A stretch of 64,000 nucleotides of DNA from Nocardioides sp. GY 10127 (GCF_004919085.1 NZ_STGL01000003.1:1-64000), one strand, 5' to 3'; counted from the first letter of the stretch, positions 1-8,717 are shown. A program made the numbers and translations. The notes: a model not told the origin generated them from the letters alone.

Positions 1-86
1 GACCCCACCCCACCACCACACAAATCCACACCACCACCCACACAAAACCCCAGGTCAACGGCCTGGGCTCGGGGCGGTGGTCGACC
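1..86. other. A/C-rich non-coding edge
   Basis: The first 56 bases are almost pure A and C on the plus strand (runs such as CACCACCACACAAATCC), so the minus strand is a G/T-rich tract with several GG and GGG runs. It lies just downstream of the 2-hydroxyacid oxidase stop codon. I see no gene and no clear terminator hairpin. The composition is unlike the rest of the window. Confidence 0.5.
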
Positions 87-1109
87 TCAGGAGGGCGCGA
101 GGAGACCGCGGGCCTCCCTCGGAAGGCGCGCGCCGCACAGTCGGAGCGCCTCCTCGACCTCGGCAGCGAGGTGGGTGTGCATGCGGCTCACGCCCTCCTC
201 CCCCTGCGTCAGGGCCTGGACAGGCAGCCGGCCCAGGAAGGCGGCGTCGGCGCCGGCGGCCAGGGCGGTCACGACGTCGAGGCCGGAGCGGATGCCGCCG
301 TCCACGTAGACCTCGCACCCGTCACCCACCGCCTCGCGGACGAGGGGCAGAGCCGTCGCGGTGCTGACGGCCCGGTCGAGCTGTCGTCCCCCGTGGGTCG
401 ACACCCACACGGCGGAGGCCCCCGCGTGGACGCACCGGACCGCGTCGTCCGGGCGGAGGACGCCCTTGACCACGACGGGGAGCCCGGTGCGCCGGGCGAG
501 CCAGTCGATGTCCGCCGGCCCGAGGTCGCGCGCCTTCTCGGCGCCGGGCTGGTCGGCGAAGCCGGGCTCGAAGTTCACGTGCGCGGAGCCGGGGGGCACG
601 ACGTCCCACACCGAGGCACCGCGCGGCGACCAGGAGGCGACCACAGGAGTGTCGACCGTGAGGACGACGCCCCGTGCCCCGTGGGCGACGGCCGACTCCA
701 GCAGCGGCAGGGCCAGGGTGCGGTCGGCCGGGAGGTAGACCTGGAGCCACCACGCCACGTCCGTGGCTGCGATGTCGGAGAACAGCGTGCCGGTGTTGCT
801 GGAGACGGTCATGACCGCCCCGGCCGCGGCACAGGCCCGCGCGGTCCCCAGGTCGCCGTCGGGGTGGACGGCGACCTGGAGCGAGGTGGGGGCCACGCCC
901 CAGCACCGGGCCTCGGTGCCGAGGAGCGTCGTGGAGACCGAGACCTGTGTGACCTCACGCAGGACCCGGGGCCACAGGCGGAGCGAGCCCCAGGCGGGGC
1001 CGGACTCGGCGAGGGTCGCTCCCCCGCCCGAGCCGTGGGCGACGTAGTCCCACACCTCGGGGGTCATCGCCCCCCGGGCGTGCTCGGCCACGCGCTCCTG
1101 CCAGGTCAC
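87..1109 (-). CDS. FMN-dependent alpha-hydroxy-acid oxidase/dehydrogenase
   Basis: 340-aa TIM-barrel flavoprotein of the glycolate oxidase/lactate monooxygenase/L-lactate dehydrogenase family, which oxidises L-2-hydroxy acids to 2-keto acids using FMN. Seen: N-terminal WDYVAHG (Tyr22), VAPTSLQ (72-78), QVYLP (Tyr125), LTVDTP (150-155), VVVKG (Lys215), STHGGRQLD with His239 and Arg242, and VYVDGGIRSG near 267-276. Oddities: the usual SNHGGRQ reads STHGGRQ, and the Arg normally found after VDTPxxGxR is absent (VDTPVVASW), so substrate choice may differ from classical lactate enzymes. It is shorter than typical members (about 360-400 aa). The GTG start is one base after the tyrS stop and has GGAGG 9 nt upstream, so it is probably co-transcribed with tyrS. 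Substrate cannot be assigned. Confidence 0.85.
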   Translation of the reverse strand: MTWQERVAEHARGAMTPEVWDYVAHGSGGGATLAESGPAWGSLRLWPRVLREVTQVSVSTTLLGTEARCWGVAPTSLQVAVHPDGDLGTARACAAAGAVMTVSSNTGTLFSDIAATDVAWWLQVYLPADRTLALPLLESAVAHGARGVVLTVDTPVVASWSPRGASVWDVVPPGSAHVNFEPGFADQPGAEKARDLGPADIDWLARRTGLPVVVKGVLRPDDAVRCVHAGASAVWVSTHGGRQLDRAVSTATALPLVREAVGDGCEVYVDGGIRSGLDVVTALAAGADAAFLGRLPVQALTQGEEGVSRMHTHLAAEVEEALRLCGARLPREARGLLAPS

Positions 1110-1110
1110 C

Positions 1111-2382
1111 TCAGACGACCTCCACGCCCTTGAAGCTCTTCTTGCCGCGACGCAGCACGAGCCACGTCCCGCCGATGAGGTCCGACTCCCCCGGCACGGC
1201 GTCGGGGTCCGTCACGCGCACGTTGTTCAGGTACGCGCCGCCCTCCTTGACCGCGCGGCGGGCCTCGTTGCGGCTCGCCACGAGGCCGGCGGTGACGAAG
1301 AGGTCGACGATCCCGGGCAGCTCGGCCGCCGGGACCTGGACGCTGCCCGCCTCCCGGAGCGCGGCGCCGAGCGTGTCGGCGGAGAGGCCGGTCATCTCCC
1401 CGCCGCCGAAGAGGGCGGCCGACGCCTCCTGGATGCGTGCAGTCTCGTCGGCGCCGTGGACGAGGGTGGTCATGACCTCGGCCAGCTTCTTCTGGCCGGT
1501 GCGCAGGAACGGCTTCTCGGCCGTCAGCGCCTCGATCTCCTCGATCTCCTCCCGCGGCAGGAACGTGAAGACGCGCAGGAGCTCCCCGACCTTCTCGTCC
1601 TCGGCGTTGAGCCAGAACTGGAAGAACGCGTACGGCGACAGCATCGTCGGGTCGAGCCAGAGGGCCCCGCCCTCGGTCTTGCCGTACTTCGTGCCGTCCG
1701 CCTTGGTGATGAGCGGGGTCGCGAACGCGTGCGCCGCGCCGCCCTCGGCGCGCCGGATCAGCTCGGCGCCGCCGGTGATGTTGCCCCACTGGTCCGAGCC
1801 GCCGAACTGGAGCGAGACCCCGTGGGTGCGGAAGAGGTTGAGGAAGTCCATGGACTGCAGCAGCACGTAGGAGAACTCCGTGTAGCTGATCCCGCCGGCC
1901 TCGAGACGGCGCTTCACCGTCTCCCGGGCGAGCATCCGGTTGACCGGGAAGTGCTTGCCGATGTCGCGCAGGAAGTCGATGGTCGACAGGTTCTGCGTCC
2001 AGTCGAGGTTGTTGACCATCGTCGCGGCGTTCTCGCCCTCGAAGGAGAGGAAGGGCTCGATCTGGGCCCGGACCTTGGCCTCCCACTCGCGCACCGTCTC
2101 GTTCGAGTTGAGCGTGCGCTCACCGGAGTCGCGCGGGTCACCGATCATGCCGGTGGCGCCGCCGACGAGGACGAACGGCGTGTGGCCCGCGCGCTGGAGG
2201 CGCATGGCCGTCACGATCTGGAGCAGGTTCCCCATGTGCAGGCTCGGCGCGGTCGGGTCGAAGCCCACGTAGTACCGGACGCTCCCGGACGACAGCGCCT
2301 CGCGCAGCGCGTCGATGTCCGTCGAGTGCGCGATGAGTCCGCGCCACTCGAGGTCGTCGAGGAGGGTCTGGTCGATGGGCAC
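1111..2382 (-). CDS. tyrS: tyrosine-tRNA ligase
   Basis: Class I aminoacyl-tRNA synthetase that charges tRNA-Tyr in the cytoplasm. 423 aa, the normal bacterial length. Seen: the HIGH-type motif as HMGN in the N-terminal Rossmann fold, QFGGSDQWGNI, the KMSKS-type loop as KYGKTEGG, and a C-terminal S4-like RNA-binding domain (AGLVASRNEARR, GGTWLVLRRGKK). The reading frame stays open far upstream through sequence antisense to the histidine kinase, but protein-like composition begins at GTG 2382 (VPIDQTLLDDLEWRG), with AAGGGG about 8 nt upstream. Divergent from the hybrid kinase across about 260 bp. No T-box is visible. Confidence 0.97.
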   Translation of the reverse strand: MPIDQTLLDDLEWRGLIAHSTDIDALREALSSGSVRYYVGFDPTAPSLHMGNLLQIVTAMRLQRAGHTPFVLVGGATGMIGDPRDSGERTLNSNETVREWEAKVRAQIEPFLSFEGENAATMVNNLDWTQNLSTIDFLRDIGKHFPVNRMLARETVKRRLEAGGISYTEFSYVLLQSMDFLNLFRTHGVSLQFGGSDQWGNITGGAELIRRAEGGAAHAFATPLITKADGTKYGKTEGGALWLDPTMLSPYAFFQFWLNAEDEKVGELLRVFTFLPREEIEEIEALTAEKPFLRTGQKKLAEVMTTLVHGADETARIQEASAALFGGGEMTGLSADTLGAALREAGSVQVPAAELPGIVDLFVTAGLVASRNEARRAVKEGGAYLNNVRVTDPDAVPGESDLIGGTWLVLRRGKKSFKGVEVV

Positions 2383-2643
2383 GTCGGCCCCTTCCGTCTC
2401 GGGTCCGGACCGCAGCCCGGAGGTGGTTCCGCCGACTCGGGTCGCGGGCGACCCGGCGGGCGCGACGCCGTGCGGCGCCGCGTCCAAGCCTGCCTCATGG
2501 GGGCCGCGGGTCCGCAAGCGAGCCCGCGTGTCCGGCGCCCGCGGGCCCACCCGTCCGGTGCCCACCCCCTCCGGCCTGTGACTTTCCCTTCCGGAGGGCC
2601 CCGCCACCTCGTAGTCTGCGCGGGCACGGGAGGAAGGTGCGCG

Positions 2644-5600
2644 ATGGAGCTGGCGGGGCTGTACCGCGACGTGGTCGAGGGATCGCCCAACGGGATCTGG
2701 GTGGTCGACCTCGACGACCGCACCCTCTACGCCAACCCGGCGATGGCCGCGATGGCGGGGGTTCCTCGGGAGCGCCTGACGAGCGCCTCCGTGGCGGACT
2801 TCCTGGACGCGGAGGGTCAGGAGCAGTACCGGTCCCACCTGGCCCAGCGCCGGTCGCACGGGCTCGAGGCGGGGGCCGTCGAGGTGCGGCTCCAGCGGCC
2901 CGACGGCACGGAGCTGTGGTGCCTGGTCCGGGAGCGTCCCTACCGCGAGGGCGACGGGCCCGTGCTCGGCGTCATCTCGACCTTCACCGACATCACCGAG
3001 CGCCGGGCCGTGCTCGCCAGGCTCGAGGCGTCCCAGAGCGAGATGGCGGAGGCCCAGAGCATCGCGCGCGTCGGCTCGTGGGAGCTCGACCTCGCCACCG
3101 GCGCGATGCTGGGCTCCGACCAGCTGGACGCGATGTACGGCCTCGACTCCTCCGAGGGCCCGTGGACCCCGGCCAGGTTCCTGGGCATCGTGCACCCGCG
3201 CGACCGCCAGTCGGTGCAGCTGGCGCTGGAGGACCTGGTGGAGCGGGGCGTCGCGATGGACGTCACCGCGCGGGTGGAGGTCCGGGGTGCCTGGCAGTGG
3301 ACCCGGGGGCGGGGCGTGGCCGAGCGCGACGACGCGGGCGCGGTCACCCACGTCCGGGGCACGTTGCAGGACGTCACCGAGGTGGTCCGGACGCAGGGCG
3401 CCCTCCGCTCCCAGGTGGCCACCAACGACGTCATGCACATCGTCTCCAGCGCCGCCAACCAGGCCGAGTCGCTCGCGGACCTCCTCGACCTCGTCCCCGT
3501 GACCGCGCTGCCGCCCTCGTGGCTCGGTGCCCACGCGTACGCGGTCGTGGACGGCACCGTGCACCCGCTCCCGACCGGGGCCGCCGGTCCCGAGGCCGAG
3601 CGGCTGGCACCTCTGGCGCAGCGCACGCTCGTCCTCCAGCGTCGCACGTGGGCCGAGGACGGCACCGCCCTGGCCTTCCCCGTCGGCGAGGCCGACGACG
3701 TGCGGGCGGTGGTCGTCATGCGCGCCACCGAGCCCGTGACCGACCGCGGGCTGGTCGAGGGCCTGGTCGACCACGTGGCCGACCAGCTCTCGCGCGTCGC
3801 GTGGCGGGAGCGGACGGTCGCCGAGCTCGCCGAGGCCAGGGACGCCGCGATGGAGGCGTCCCGGATGAAGTCGGACTTCCTCGCGACGATGAGCCACGAG
3901 ATCCGGACGCCGCTCAACGGCGTCATCGGGCTCAACGACCTGCTGCTGCGCACCGCCCTGACCGCCGACCAGCAGCGGCTGGCCACCGGCGTCCAGGTCG
4001 CCAGCCGGGCGCTCCTCGGGGTCATCAACGACATCCTGGACTTCTCCAAGATCGAGGCGGGCCGGCTCGAGCTGGAGAGCATCGACTTCGAGGTCCGACC
4101 GGTCTTCGACCAGGTCGCCGGCGTCCTCGGCGAGGCGGCGCGCTCCAAGGGCGTCGAGCTCGTCCTCTCGTGCGCCCCCGACGTGCCGCGCGTCGTCGCG
4201 GGCGACCCGACCCGCATCGCGCAGGTGCTGACCAACCTCGTCTCCAACGCCGTGAAGTTCACGGCCGAGGGCGAGGTGGTCGTGCGGGCGACGAGCGAGG
4301 ACGTCCCCCCGAGCGGTGACGGCGACGACCCGCGCGGTGGCGGGGGGACGCGGCTCCACGTGAGCGTCAGCGACACGGGCGTCGGGGTCGACCCGGCGCG
4401 GGCCGAGGCCCTCTTCGATCCCTTCACCCAGGCCGACGCCTCCACCACCCGGACGTTCGGAGGCACGGGCCTCGGGCTGGCGATCTCCCGGGAGATCGCC
4501 GCCGCCCACGGCGGCTCCATCGGGTTCCGGCCCCGGCCCGGCGGCGGCTCGGAGTTCTTCTTCGACGTCCTGCTCGGACCGGCGCAGGGAGACCTGCCCG
4601 CCGACGCCGACGACGCCGCCCGACGGCTCCTCGGCGGGCTGCGGATGCTCGTCGTGGACGACCACGACCACAACCGCCTCATCGTGAGCGAGCAGCTGCG
4701 CTGGTGGTCGGTCGAGGCCGAGGCCGCCGCCGACGCGGACGAGGCCGAGGCGCTCGTCGAGCGGGCCCACGCGGAGGGACGTCCCTACGCCGCGGTGCTG
4801 CTGGACATGGCCATGCCCGGTCGAGACGGCCTGACCCTGGCCCGGTCGCTGAGGCAGGACCCGGCCAACGCCGGCGTCCGCCTGCTCATGCTCACCTCGG
4901 TGACGCACCTGACCTCGACACAGGTCTCGGCCGCCGGCATCGACGACCTGCTCGTCAAGCCGGTGCTCGGCGGCGTCCTGCGTGCGACGCTCACGGACCT
5001 CCTGGGCGGTGACCGCGAGCACGAGCAGGAGCACCCTCGTGCCGAGCGCTCGGGGGCCGGACGGCGCGTCCTGGTCGTCGAGGACAACCCCGTGAACCAG
5101 ATGGTGGCGGCCGGGCTGCTGGAACACCTCGGGTACGCGCACCGCACCGTGGACGACGGCGAGGCCGCCGTCGAGGCCGCAGCCGCGGAGACCTGGGACG
5201 CGATCCTCATGGACGTCCAGATGCCCGTGCTCGACGGCTACGGCGCCACGCGACGCATCCGCGCCGCCGAGGAGTCCTCGGGCCGTCCGCGCGTGCCCGT
5301 GATCGCCATGACCGCCGCGGCGGTCGAGGGCGAGCGCGAGCGCTGCCTCGAGGCGGGCATGGACGACTACCTCACCAAGCCCGTCGACCCCGCCGCGCTC
5401 GCGGGCTCCCTCGAGTCCTGGCTCGGCCCCGTCACGGCCGCACCCCCCGGCCCCTCGCAGTCCCTCCCCCAGACCCAACAGCCTCTCCCCCAGGAGGAAC
5501 CACCCATGGCAGCCCAGCCGACCGAACCGCCGGCCGACGAGCTCAACGGCCCCCCGCTGTCCGACCTGGTCGACCGTCCGGAGCTCGAGGGTCTCGACCT

Positions 5601-5952
5601 CGCGCGCCTGGAGATGCTCCGCGACCTCGACCCGGGCTCGACGGCCTACCTCGACCGGGCCATCGGGAACTTCGCCCGCAACAGCGAGGAGGTCCTCCCC
5701 CAGCTCCGGGCCGACATCGAGGCGGGCGACGCGTCCGCGCTGCGCGCCCACGCCCACAAGCTGGCCGGCGGGGCGCTCAACCTCGGGGTCCGCCGGGCGG
5801 GCGAGTCGGTGCAGCGGATCGAGATCCTGGCCGACTCCGGCTCCGTGGAGGGCGCGCTGGCGCTCCTCGCTCCCGCGGAGGAGGCCCTGGCGCAGGCCCG
5901 GCGCTCCCTCGCCGCCTACCAGGACACGTACCGGACGACGACCGCTCCCTGA
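2644..5952 (+). CDS. hybrid histidine kinase (PAS-PAS-GAF-HK-REC-REC-HPt)
   Basis: 1,102-aa soluble-looking phosphorelay protein; no membrane segment is visible. Domains in order: PAS about 5-120 ending TFTDITERR, PAS about 135-250 ending TLQDVTEV, GAF-like about 255-390, HisKA with phospho-acceptor His418 in MSHEIRTPLNG, HATPase to about 655 (NAVKF, DTGVG, GGTGLGL), receiver 1 with Asp721 (LLDMAMPG), receiver 2 with Asp857 (LMDVQMPV), a Pro/Gln-rich linker, and HPt with His1038 (AHAHKLAGG). All parts of a BarA-type relay are in one chain. The second receiver keeps the acidic pair (VEDN) and Lys (LTKP). No response regulator is adjacent, so the output partner is unknown. Start: ATG with GAGGAAGG about 8 nt upstream. 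Confidence 0.93.
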   Translation: MELAGLYRDVVEGSPNGIWVVDLDDRTLYANPAMAAMAGVPRERLTSASVADFLDAEGQEQYRSHLAQRRSHGLEAGAVEVRLQRPDGTELWCLVRERPYREGDGPVLGVISTFTDITERRAVLARLEASQSEMAEAQSIARVGSWELDLATGAMLGSDQLDAMYGLDSSEGPWTPARFLGIVHPRDRQSVQLALEDLVERGVAMDVTARVEVRGAWQWTRGRGVAERDDAGAVTHVRGTLQDVTEVVRTQGALRSQVATNDVMHIVSSAANQAESLADLLDLVPVTALPPSWLGAHAYAVVDGTVHPLPTGAAGPEAERLAPLAQRTLVLQRRTWAEDGTALAFPVGEADDVRAVVVMRATEPVTDRGLVEGLVDHVADQLSRVAWRERTVAELAEARDAAMEASRMKSDFLATMSHEIRTPLNGVIGLNDLLLRTALTADQQRLATGVQVASRALLGVINDILDFSKIEAGRLELESIDFEVRPVFDQVAGVLGEAARSKGVELVLSCAPDVPRVVAGDPTRIAQVLTNLVSNAVKFTAEGEVVVRATSEDVPPSGDGDDPRGGGGTRLHVSVSDTGVGVDPARAEALFDPFTQADASTTRTFGGTGLGLAISREIAAAHGGSIGFRPRPGGGSEFFFDVLLGPAQGDLPADADDAARRLLGGLRMLVVDDHDHNRLIVSEQLRWWSVEAEAAADADEAEALVERAHAEGRPYAAVLLDMAMPGRDGLTLARSLRQDPANAGVRLLMLTSVTHLTSTQVSAAGIDDLLVKPVLGGVLRATLTDLLGGDREHEQEHPRAERSGAGRRVLVVEDNPVNQMVAAGLLEHLGYAHRTVDDGEAAVEAAAAETWDAILMDVQMPVLDGYGATRRIRAAEESSGRPRVPVIAMTAAAVEGERERCLEAGMDDYLTKPVDPAALAGSLESWLGPVTAAPPGPSQSLPQTQQPLPQEEPPMAAQPTEPPADELNGPPLSDLVDRPELEGLDLARLEMLRDLDPGSTAYLDRAIGNFARNSEEVLPQLRADIEAGDASALRAHAHKLAGGALNLGVRRAGESVQRIEILADSGSVEGALALLAPAEEALAQARRSLAAYQDTYRTTTAP
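5492..5508 (+). promoter_or_regulatory. internal RBS and in-frame ATG before the HPt domain
   Basis: Inside the kinase linker, a near-perfect Shine-Dalgarno (AGGAGG, 5492-5497) sits 8 nt before an in-frame ATG (5506). Initiation here would give a free 148-aa HPt protein (5506-5952) beginning MAAQPTEPPADE. The position, exactly in the linker between the last receiver and the HPt domain, is what a dual-product gene would need. Production of the short form is inferred, not shown. Confidence 0.5.
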
Positions 5953-5967
5953 GTGCGCCGCGGGGAG

Positions 5968-6303
5968 TCAGGCGCGGGTGCCCGGCCCGTTCTCCCGGCC
6001 GTTCTCCGGGTGGTCCTGGGGCAGGACCGGCCTCCTGGCCGGCTGCGGCGGCGCCTCGCCGGGGCCGTCCTCGAGGTCGCTGAAGGCCCCCCAGCTGCCG
6101 ACGATCACCGCCACCGGCGGCAGGACCGCCGCCACCGCGCTCATGGCGATCGCGGTCGCCGGGGAGACCAGCCGCACGAGCGTCCACGCGACGACCACCA
6201 GGGTCAGGCAGGTTCCCATGATCCAGAAGTAGGCGCGTCGGGCGCGCGGTCGGGCGGAGACCACCACGCCACCGTAGGACCAGCGGCCGGCACCGCACCG
6301 CAC
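5968..6303 (-). CDS. DUF3099-type small membrane protein
   Basis: 111-aa protein with two closely spaced hydrophobic helices (about 28-48 and 50-70: IMGTCLTLVVVAWTLVRLV, then MSAVAAVLPPVAVIV), an Arg-rich N-terminus and a Pro-rich acidic C-tail. This helix-turn-helix arrangement with the RRAYFWIMG lead-in resembles actinobacterial DUF3099 proteins, whose function is unknown. Convergent with the hybrid kinase, 15 bp between stop codons. Start uncertain: GTG 6303 has AGGAGG 16 nt upstream, while GTG 6267 or 6264 would trim the poorly conserved N-terminus. Confidence 0.65.
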   Translation of the reverse strand: MRCGAGRWSYGGVVVSARPRARRAYFWIMGTCLTLVVVAWTLVRLVSPATAIAMSAVAAVLPPVAVIVGSWGAFSDLEDGPGEAPPQPARRPVLPQDHPENGRENGPGTRA

Positions 6304-6433
6304 CCGTCCGGCGCCCCCGCCTCCTCAGGTCGGCGCCCCACGGGCCGAAGAGGGGGACAACGGCCCAGCCGTTCGTCCACCTCCACCACCCGCACCCAGC
6401 ACCGTGCACCGCGGACGCCCCACAGGAGTGGCC

Positions 6434-6946
6434 ATGAGCCCCCGACTCGAACGCATCCCCCGCCTCGGCGCGACCCGTGAGGAGGGCGGGCACTTCGGTG
6501 ACCTCCCCCGTCAGCTCGTCGACCGCGGCACCACCGCGCCTCGCCAGGCCATCCAGGCCCTGCTCGCCTTCGGGCACCGCCCGCAGCAGGCGGTCGCCGT
6601 CCGCAACGACGACGGCAGCGAGTGGCTGCTGGCCGCCCTCGTGGCCGGCGGCCTCGTCGAGGTGCACGCCGACGCCCGCGAGGCCTGGTCCTTCGACACC
6701 TCCGGCGTGCCGTTCGGCGCGCGGGTCCGCGCGTCGTGGCACCCGATCGACACCATCCGCGCCGTGCACTTCACCCTCCCCGAGCTCGAGGACGGCGACG
6801 ACGGGACCGCCCCGCTGCGCGGGACCTGGGTGATCCACCTGGCCGGTGGCAACACCCTCCAGCTGGACGCGCCGGACGACGAGCAGGACAACGGCGCCAG
6901 CGTCGAGGTCTTCGCGCAGGCCGTCACCGTCGCCCGCAGCCGCTGA
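6434..6946 (+). CDS. conserved hypothetical protein
   Basis: 170-aa soluble protein I do not recognise. No signal peptide, membrane segment or catalytic motif is visible. The N-terminal half carries an alpha-helical stretch (LPRQLVDRGTTAPRQAIQAL); the rest is beta-rich with several Trp (SEWLLAALV, REAWSFDTSG, RASWHPIDTIR, RGTWVIHLAGG), ending with a helix. The look is of a small two-layer alpha/beta ligand- or membrane-surface-binding fold, but that is a guess. ATG start has AGGAG 5 nt upstream. Stands alone between two minus-strand genes; a strong hairpin follows it. Confidence 0.7.
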   Translation: MSPRLERIPRLGATREEGGHFGDLPRQLVDRGTTAPRQAIQALLAFGHRPQQAVAVRNDDGSEWLLAALVAGGLVEVHADAREAWSFDTSGVPFGARVRASWHPIDTIRAVHFTLPELEDGDDGTAPLRGTWVIHLAGGNTLQLDAPDDEQDNGASVEVFAQAVTVARSR

Positions 6947-6953
6947 GGACCGG

Positions 6954-6987
6954 GGGCCCCTGACGACCGCGGGCCCCTGACGACCGC
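6954..6987 (+). repeat. tandem 17-bp direct repeat (2 copies)
   Basis: Two perfect adjacent copies of GGGCCCCTGACGACCGC at 6954-6970 and 6971-6987, directly after the 170-aa gene and before the shared terminator hairpin. Non-coding; probably a local slippage duplication. Confidence 0.8.
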
Positions 6988-6988
6988 T

Positions 6989-7027
6989 CGCGTGGTGGCC
7001 GGGCCTCAGGCCCGTGGCCACCACGCG
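6989..7027. terminator. bidirectional terminator hairpin
   Basis: A 12-bp perfect stem, CGCGTGGTGGCC (6989-7000) with GGCCACCACGCG (7016-7027), closed by a 15-nt loop that holds the TetR-gene stop codon (7006-7008). Placed between convergent genes, it can serve both strands. No U-run, as is usual in high-GC actinobacteria. Confidence 0.65.
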
Positions 7028-7620
7028 GGCAGCTGCGCGTACACGGCCCTCCCCCAGGCCTCGGAGTCCGTGTCGTCGGAGAGCGCCCAGGCCTCGAGCG
7101 CCGTGGTGAAGCCGCCCGCGCAGAACGGCACGGCGGCCCAGGCCTGGTCGTCGGCGTCCAGGCCGAGGCGGGTCATGAGGCCCATGGCGTACTGCATCCG
7201 CAGCGTCCACATCGCCAGCAGCGCGCGGCGCAGGGGTGCCGAGGAGTCCGAGTCCAGACCCGCGCGGAACAGCGCGCGCTCGCGGGCCACCAGCTCGAAG
7301 GCGTCCACGAGGTTGCGCTGGAGGTGGGCCGCGAGGCCGGGCAGGTCCAGCTCGTCGGCGTCCTCGACCCCGAGCAGCGCGTCCACGTCCCCCACGAGCA
7401 TGTCGGTCAGCAGCGCGGCCGGGCTGCTCACGTGGGTGTAGAAGGTCGTCCGCCGGACGCCGGACGCGCGGCACAGCTCGGCCACCGTCACCTCGTCCAG
7501 CGGACGCTCGGACAGGAGCGCCCGCAGCCCTCGCCGCAGGGCGGCGACGGTGCGGGCGCTGCGGGGGTCGCCCGTGGCGCGGAACGTCACGGGCGACATC
7601 CTCTCCCGGGGGTCGCTCAC
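7006..7620 (-). CDS. TetR/AcrR-family transcriptional regulator
   Basis: 204-aa regulator. An N-terminal helix-turn-helix spans about 20-70 (RRGLRALLSERPLDEVTVAE then CRASGVRRTTFYTHVSS, the typical TetR recognition helix with TTFYTHF-like ending), followed by an all-helical ligand domain. The GTG start shares bases with the TGA of the alcohol dehydrogenase (GTGA), so it is translated from the same mRNA by coupling; ATG 7599 is an alternative. Its C-terminal codons lie in the terminator stem. It probably autoregulates the dehydrogenase operon through the twin palindromes at 8805-8862; the ligand is unknown but may be an aldehyde or alcohol handled by the enzyme. Confidence 0.9.
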   Translation of the reverse strand: MSDPRERMSPVTFRATGDPRSARTVAALRRGLRALLSERPLDEVTVAELCRASGVRRTTFYTHVSSPAALLTDMLVGDVDALLGVEDADELDLPGLAAHLQRNLVDAFELVARERALFRAGLDSDSSAPLRRALLAMWTLRMQYAMGLMTRLGLDADDQAWAAVPFCAGGFTTALEAWALSDDTDSEAWGRAVYAQLPAWWPRA

Positions 7621-8717
7621 ATGACCAGGACGGCCTTGACCGACACGCCGGAGGCGGTGTCGGCGATGGCCTTCTCCATGTCGGAGAACGGGTAGGTGGT
7701 GATGAGCTGGTCGAACGGGAAGTCACCGGCGCGGTAGAGGTCGAGCAGGCGCGGGATGAAGGTCTGCGGGACGGCGTCGCCCTCGATGGCGCCGACCAGC
7801 GACTTGCCGGCCGCGGAGACCAGGTTCAGCGGCAGCGTCGAGTCGGGGCGGGTCGCGCCCAGGACCGCGATCTGCGCACCGAACTGGGTGCCGGCGATCA
7901 GGTTCTGGATCACGGCCGGGACACCGGTGGTGTCGAGGCCGTACTTGGCGCCGAGGCCGCCGGTCGCGGCCTTGATCTGGTCGGCGACGTCGTCCGCCTT
8001 GCCGTTGATGGTGTGCGTGGCGCCGAGCTTCGCGGCGAACTGGAGGCGCTCCTCCAGGACGTCGACAGCGATGATCGTGGTGGCACCCGCGGCCTTCGCG
8101 GCCATGATGGCCGAGAGGCCGACCGCGCCGGTGCCGGAGACGACGATGCTCTCGCCGGCACGGACACCGAGGCTGTTGAGAACGGTGCCGGCGCCGGTCT
8201 GGATGCCGCAGCCCAGCGGGCCGACGATCTCCAGCGGCACGTCGTCGGGGACCTTGACCGCGTTGCGCGGCGAGATGATCGCGTAGGTCGCGAACGAGGA
8301 CTGGCCGAAGAAGCTGCCGTGCACGTCGTTGCCGTCGGCGTCGCCGAGGGTCACCGAGCCGTCCTCGCGGGCACCGCCGAAGTTGAGCGGCATGAAGTTG
8401 AGGCAGTAGGCGGGCTTGCCCTGCTCGCAGTTGAGGCAGTGGCCGCAGGAGGTGAAGGAGGCGGCGACGCGGTCGCCCACCTCGAACCCGGTGACGCCGG
8501 ACCCGACCTGCTCGACGATGCCGGCGCCCTCGTGGCCCAGGACGATCGGGAACGGCGAGGGGATCTGACCGTGCTGGACGGCGAGGTCGGTGTGGCACAG
8601 GCCGGTGGCGGTGATCTTGACCAGGATCTCGTCGGCGCGGATGTCACGCACCTCGATCTCCTTGAACTCGAAGTCGGCGTCCTGACCGGTGAGCACGGCA
8701 GCGTTGGCGGTGGTCAT
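7617..8717 (-). CDS. zinc-dependent NAD(P) alcohol dehydrogenase (aryl-alcohol type)
   Basis: 366-aa medium-chain dehydrogenase/reductase that interconverts alcohols and aldehydes. Catalytic zinc ligands are visible in GLCHTD (Cys about 41), GHEGAG (His about 62) and LGCGIQTG (Cys about 170). The structural zinc lobe is complete: CGHCLNCEQGKPAYC. The Rossmann motif reads GTGAVGL. The FFGQSSFATYA stretch and overall length match the benzyl-alcohol/aryl-alcohol dehydrogenase branch rather than class III formaldehyde enzymes. ATG start with GGGGA 6-10 nt upstream. First gene of a two-gene operon with the overlapping TetR gene. Substrate not determinable. Confidence 0.93.
   Translation of the reverse strand: MTTANAAVLTGQDADFEFKEIEVRDIRADEILVKITATGLCHTDLAVQHGQIPSPFPIVLGHEGAGIVEQVGSGVTGFEVGDRVAASFTSCGHCLNCEQGKPAYCLNFMPLNFGGAREDGSVTLGDADGNDVHGSFFGQSSFATYAIISPRNAVKVPDDVPLEIVGPLGCGIQTGAGTVLNSLGVRAGESIVVSGTGAVGLSAIMAAKAAGATTIIAVDVLEERLQFAAKLGATHTINGKADDVADQIKAATGGLGAKYGLDTTGVPAVIQNLIAGTQFGAQIAVLGATRPDSTLPLNLVSAAGKSLVGAIEGDAVPQTFIPRLLDLYRAGDFPFDQLITTYPFSDMEKAIADTASGVSVKAVLVM

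Noticed and set aside
2383..5757. N-terminal extension of tyrS through the whole region antisense to the hybrid kinase
   Set aside because: Open only because GC-rich codon bias removes stops on the opposite strand. No domain similarity, and tyrS has a good GTG with an SD at 2382.
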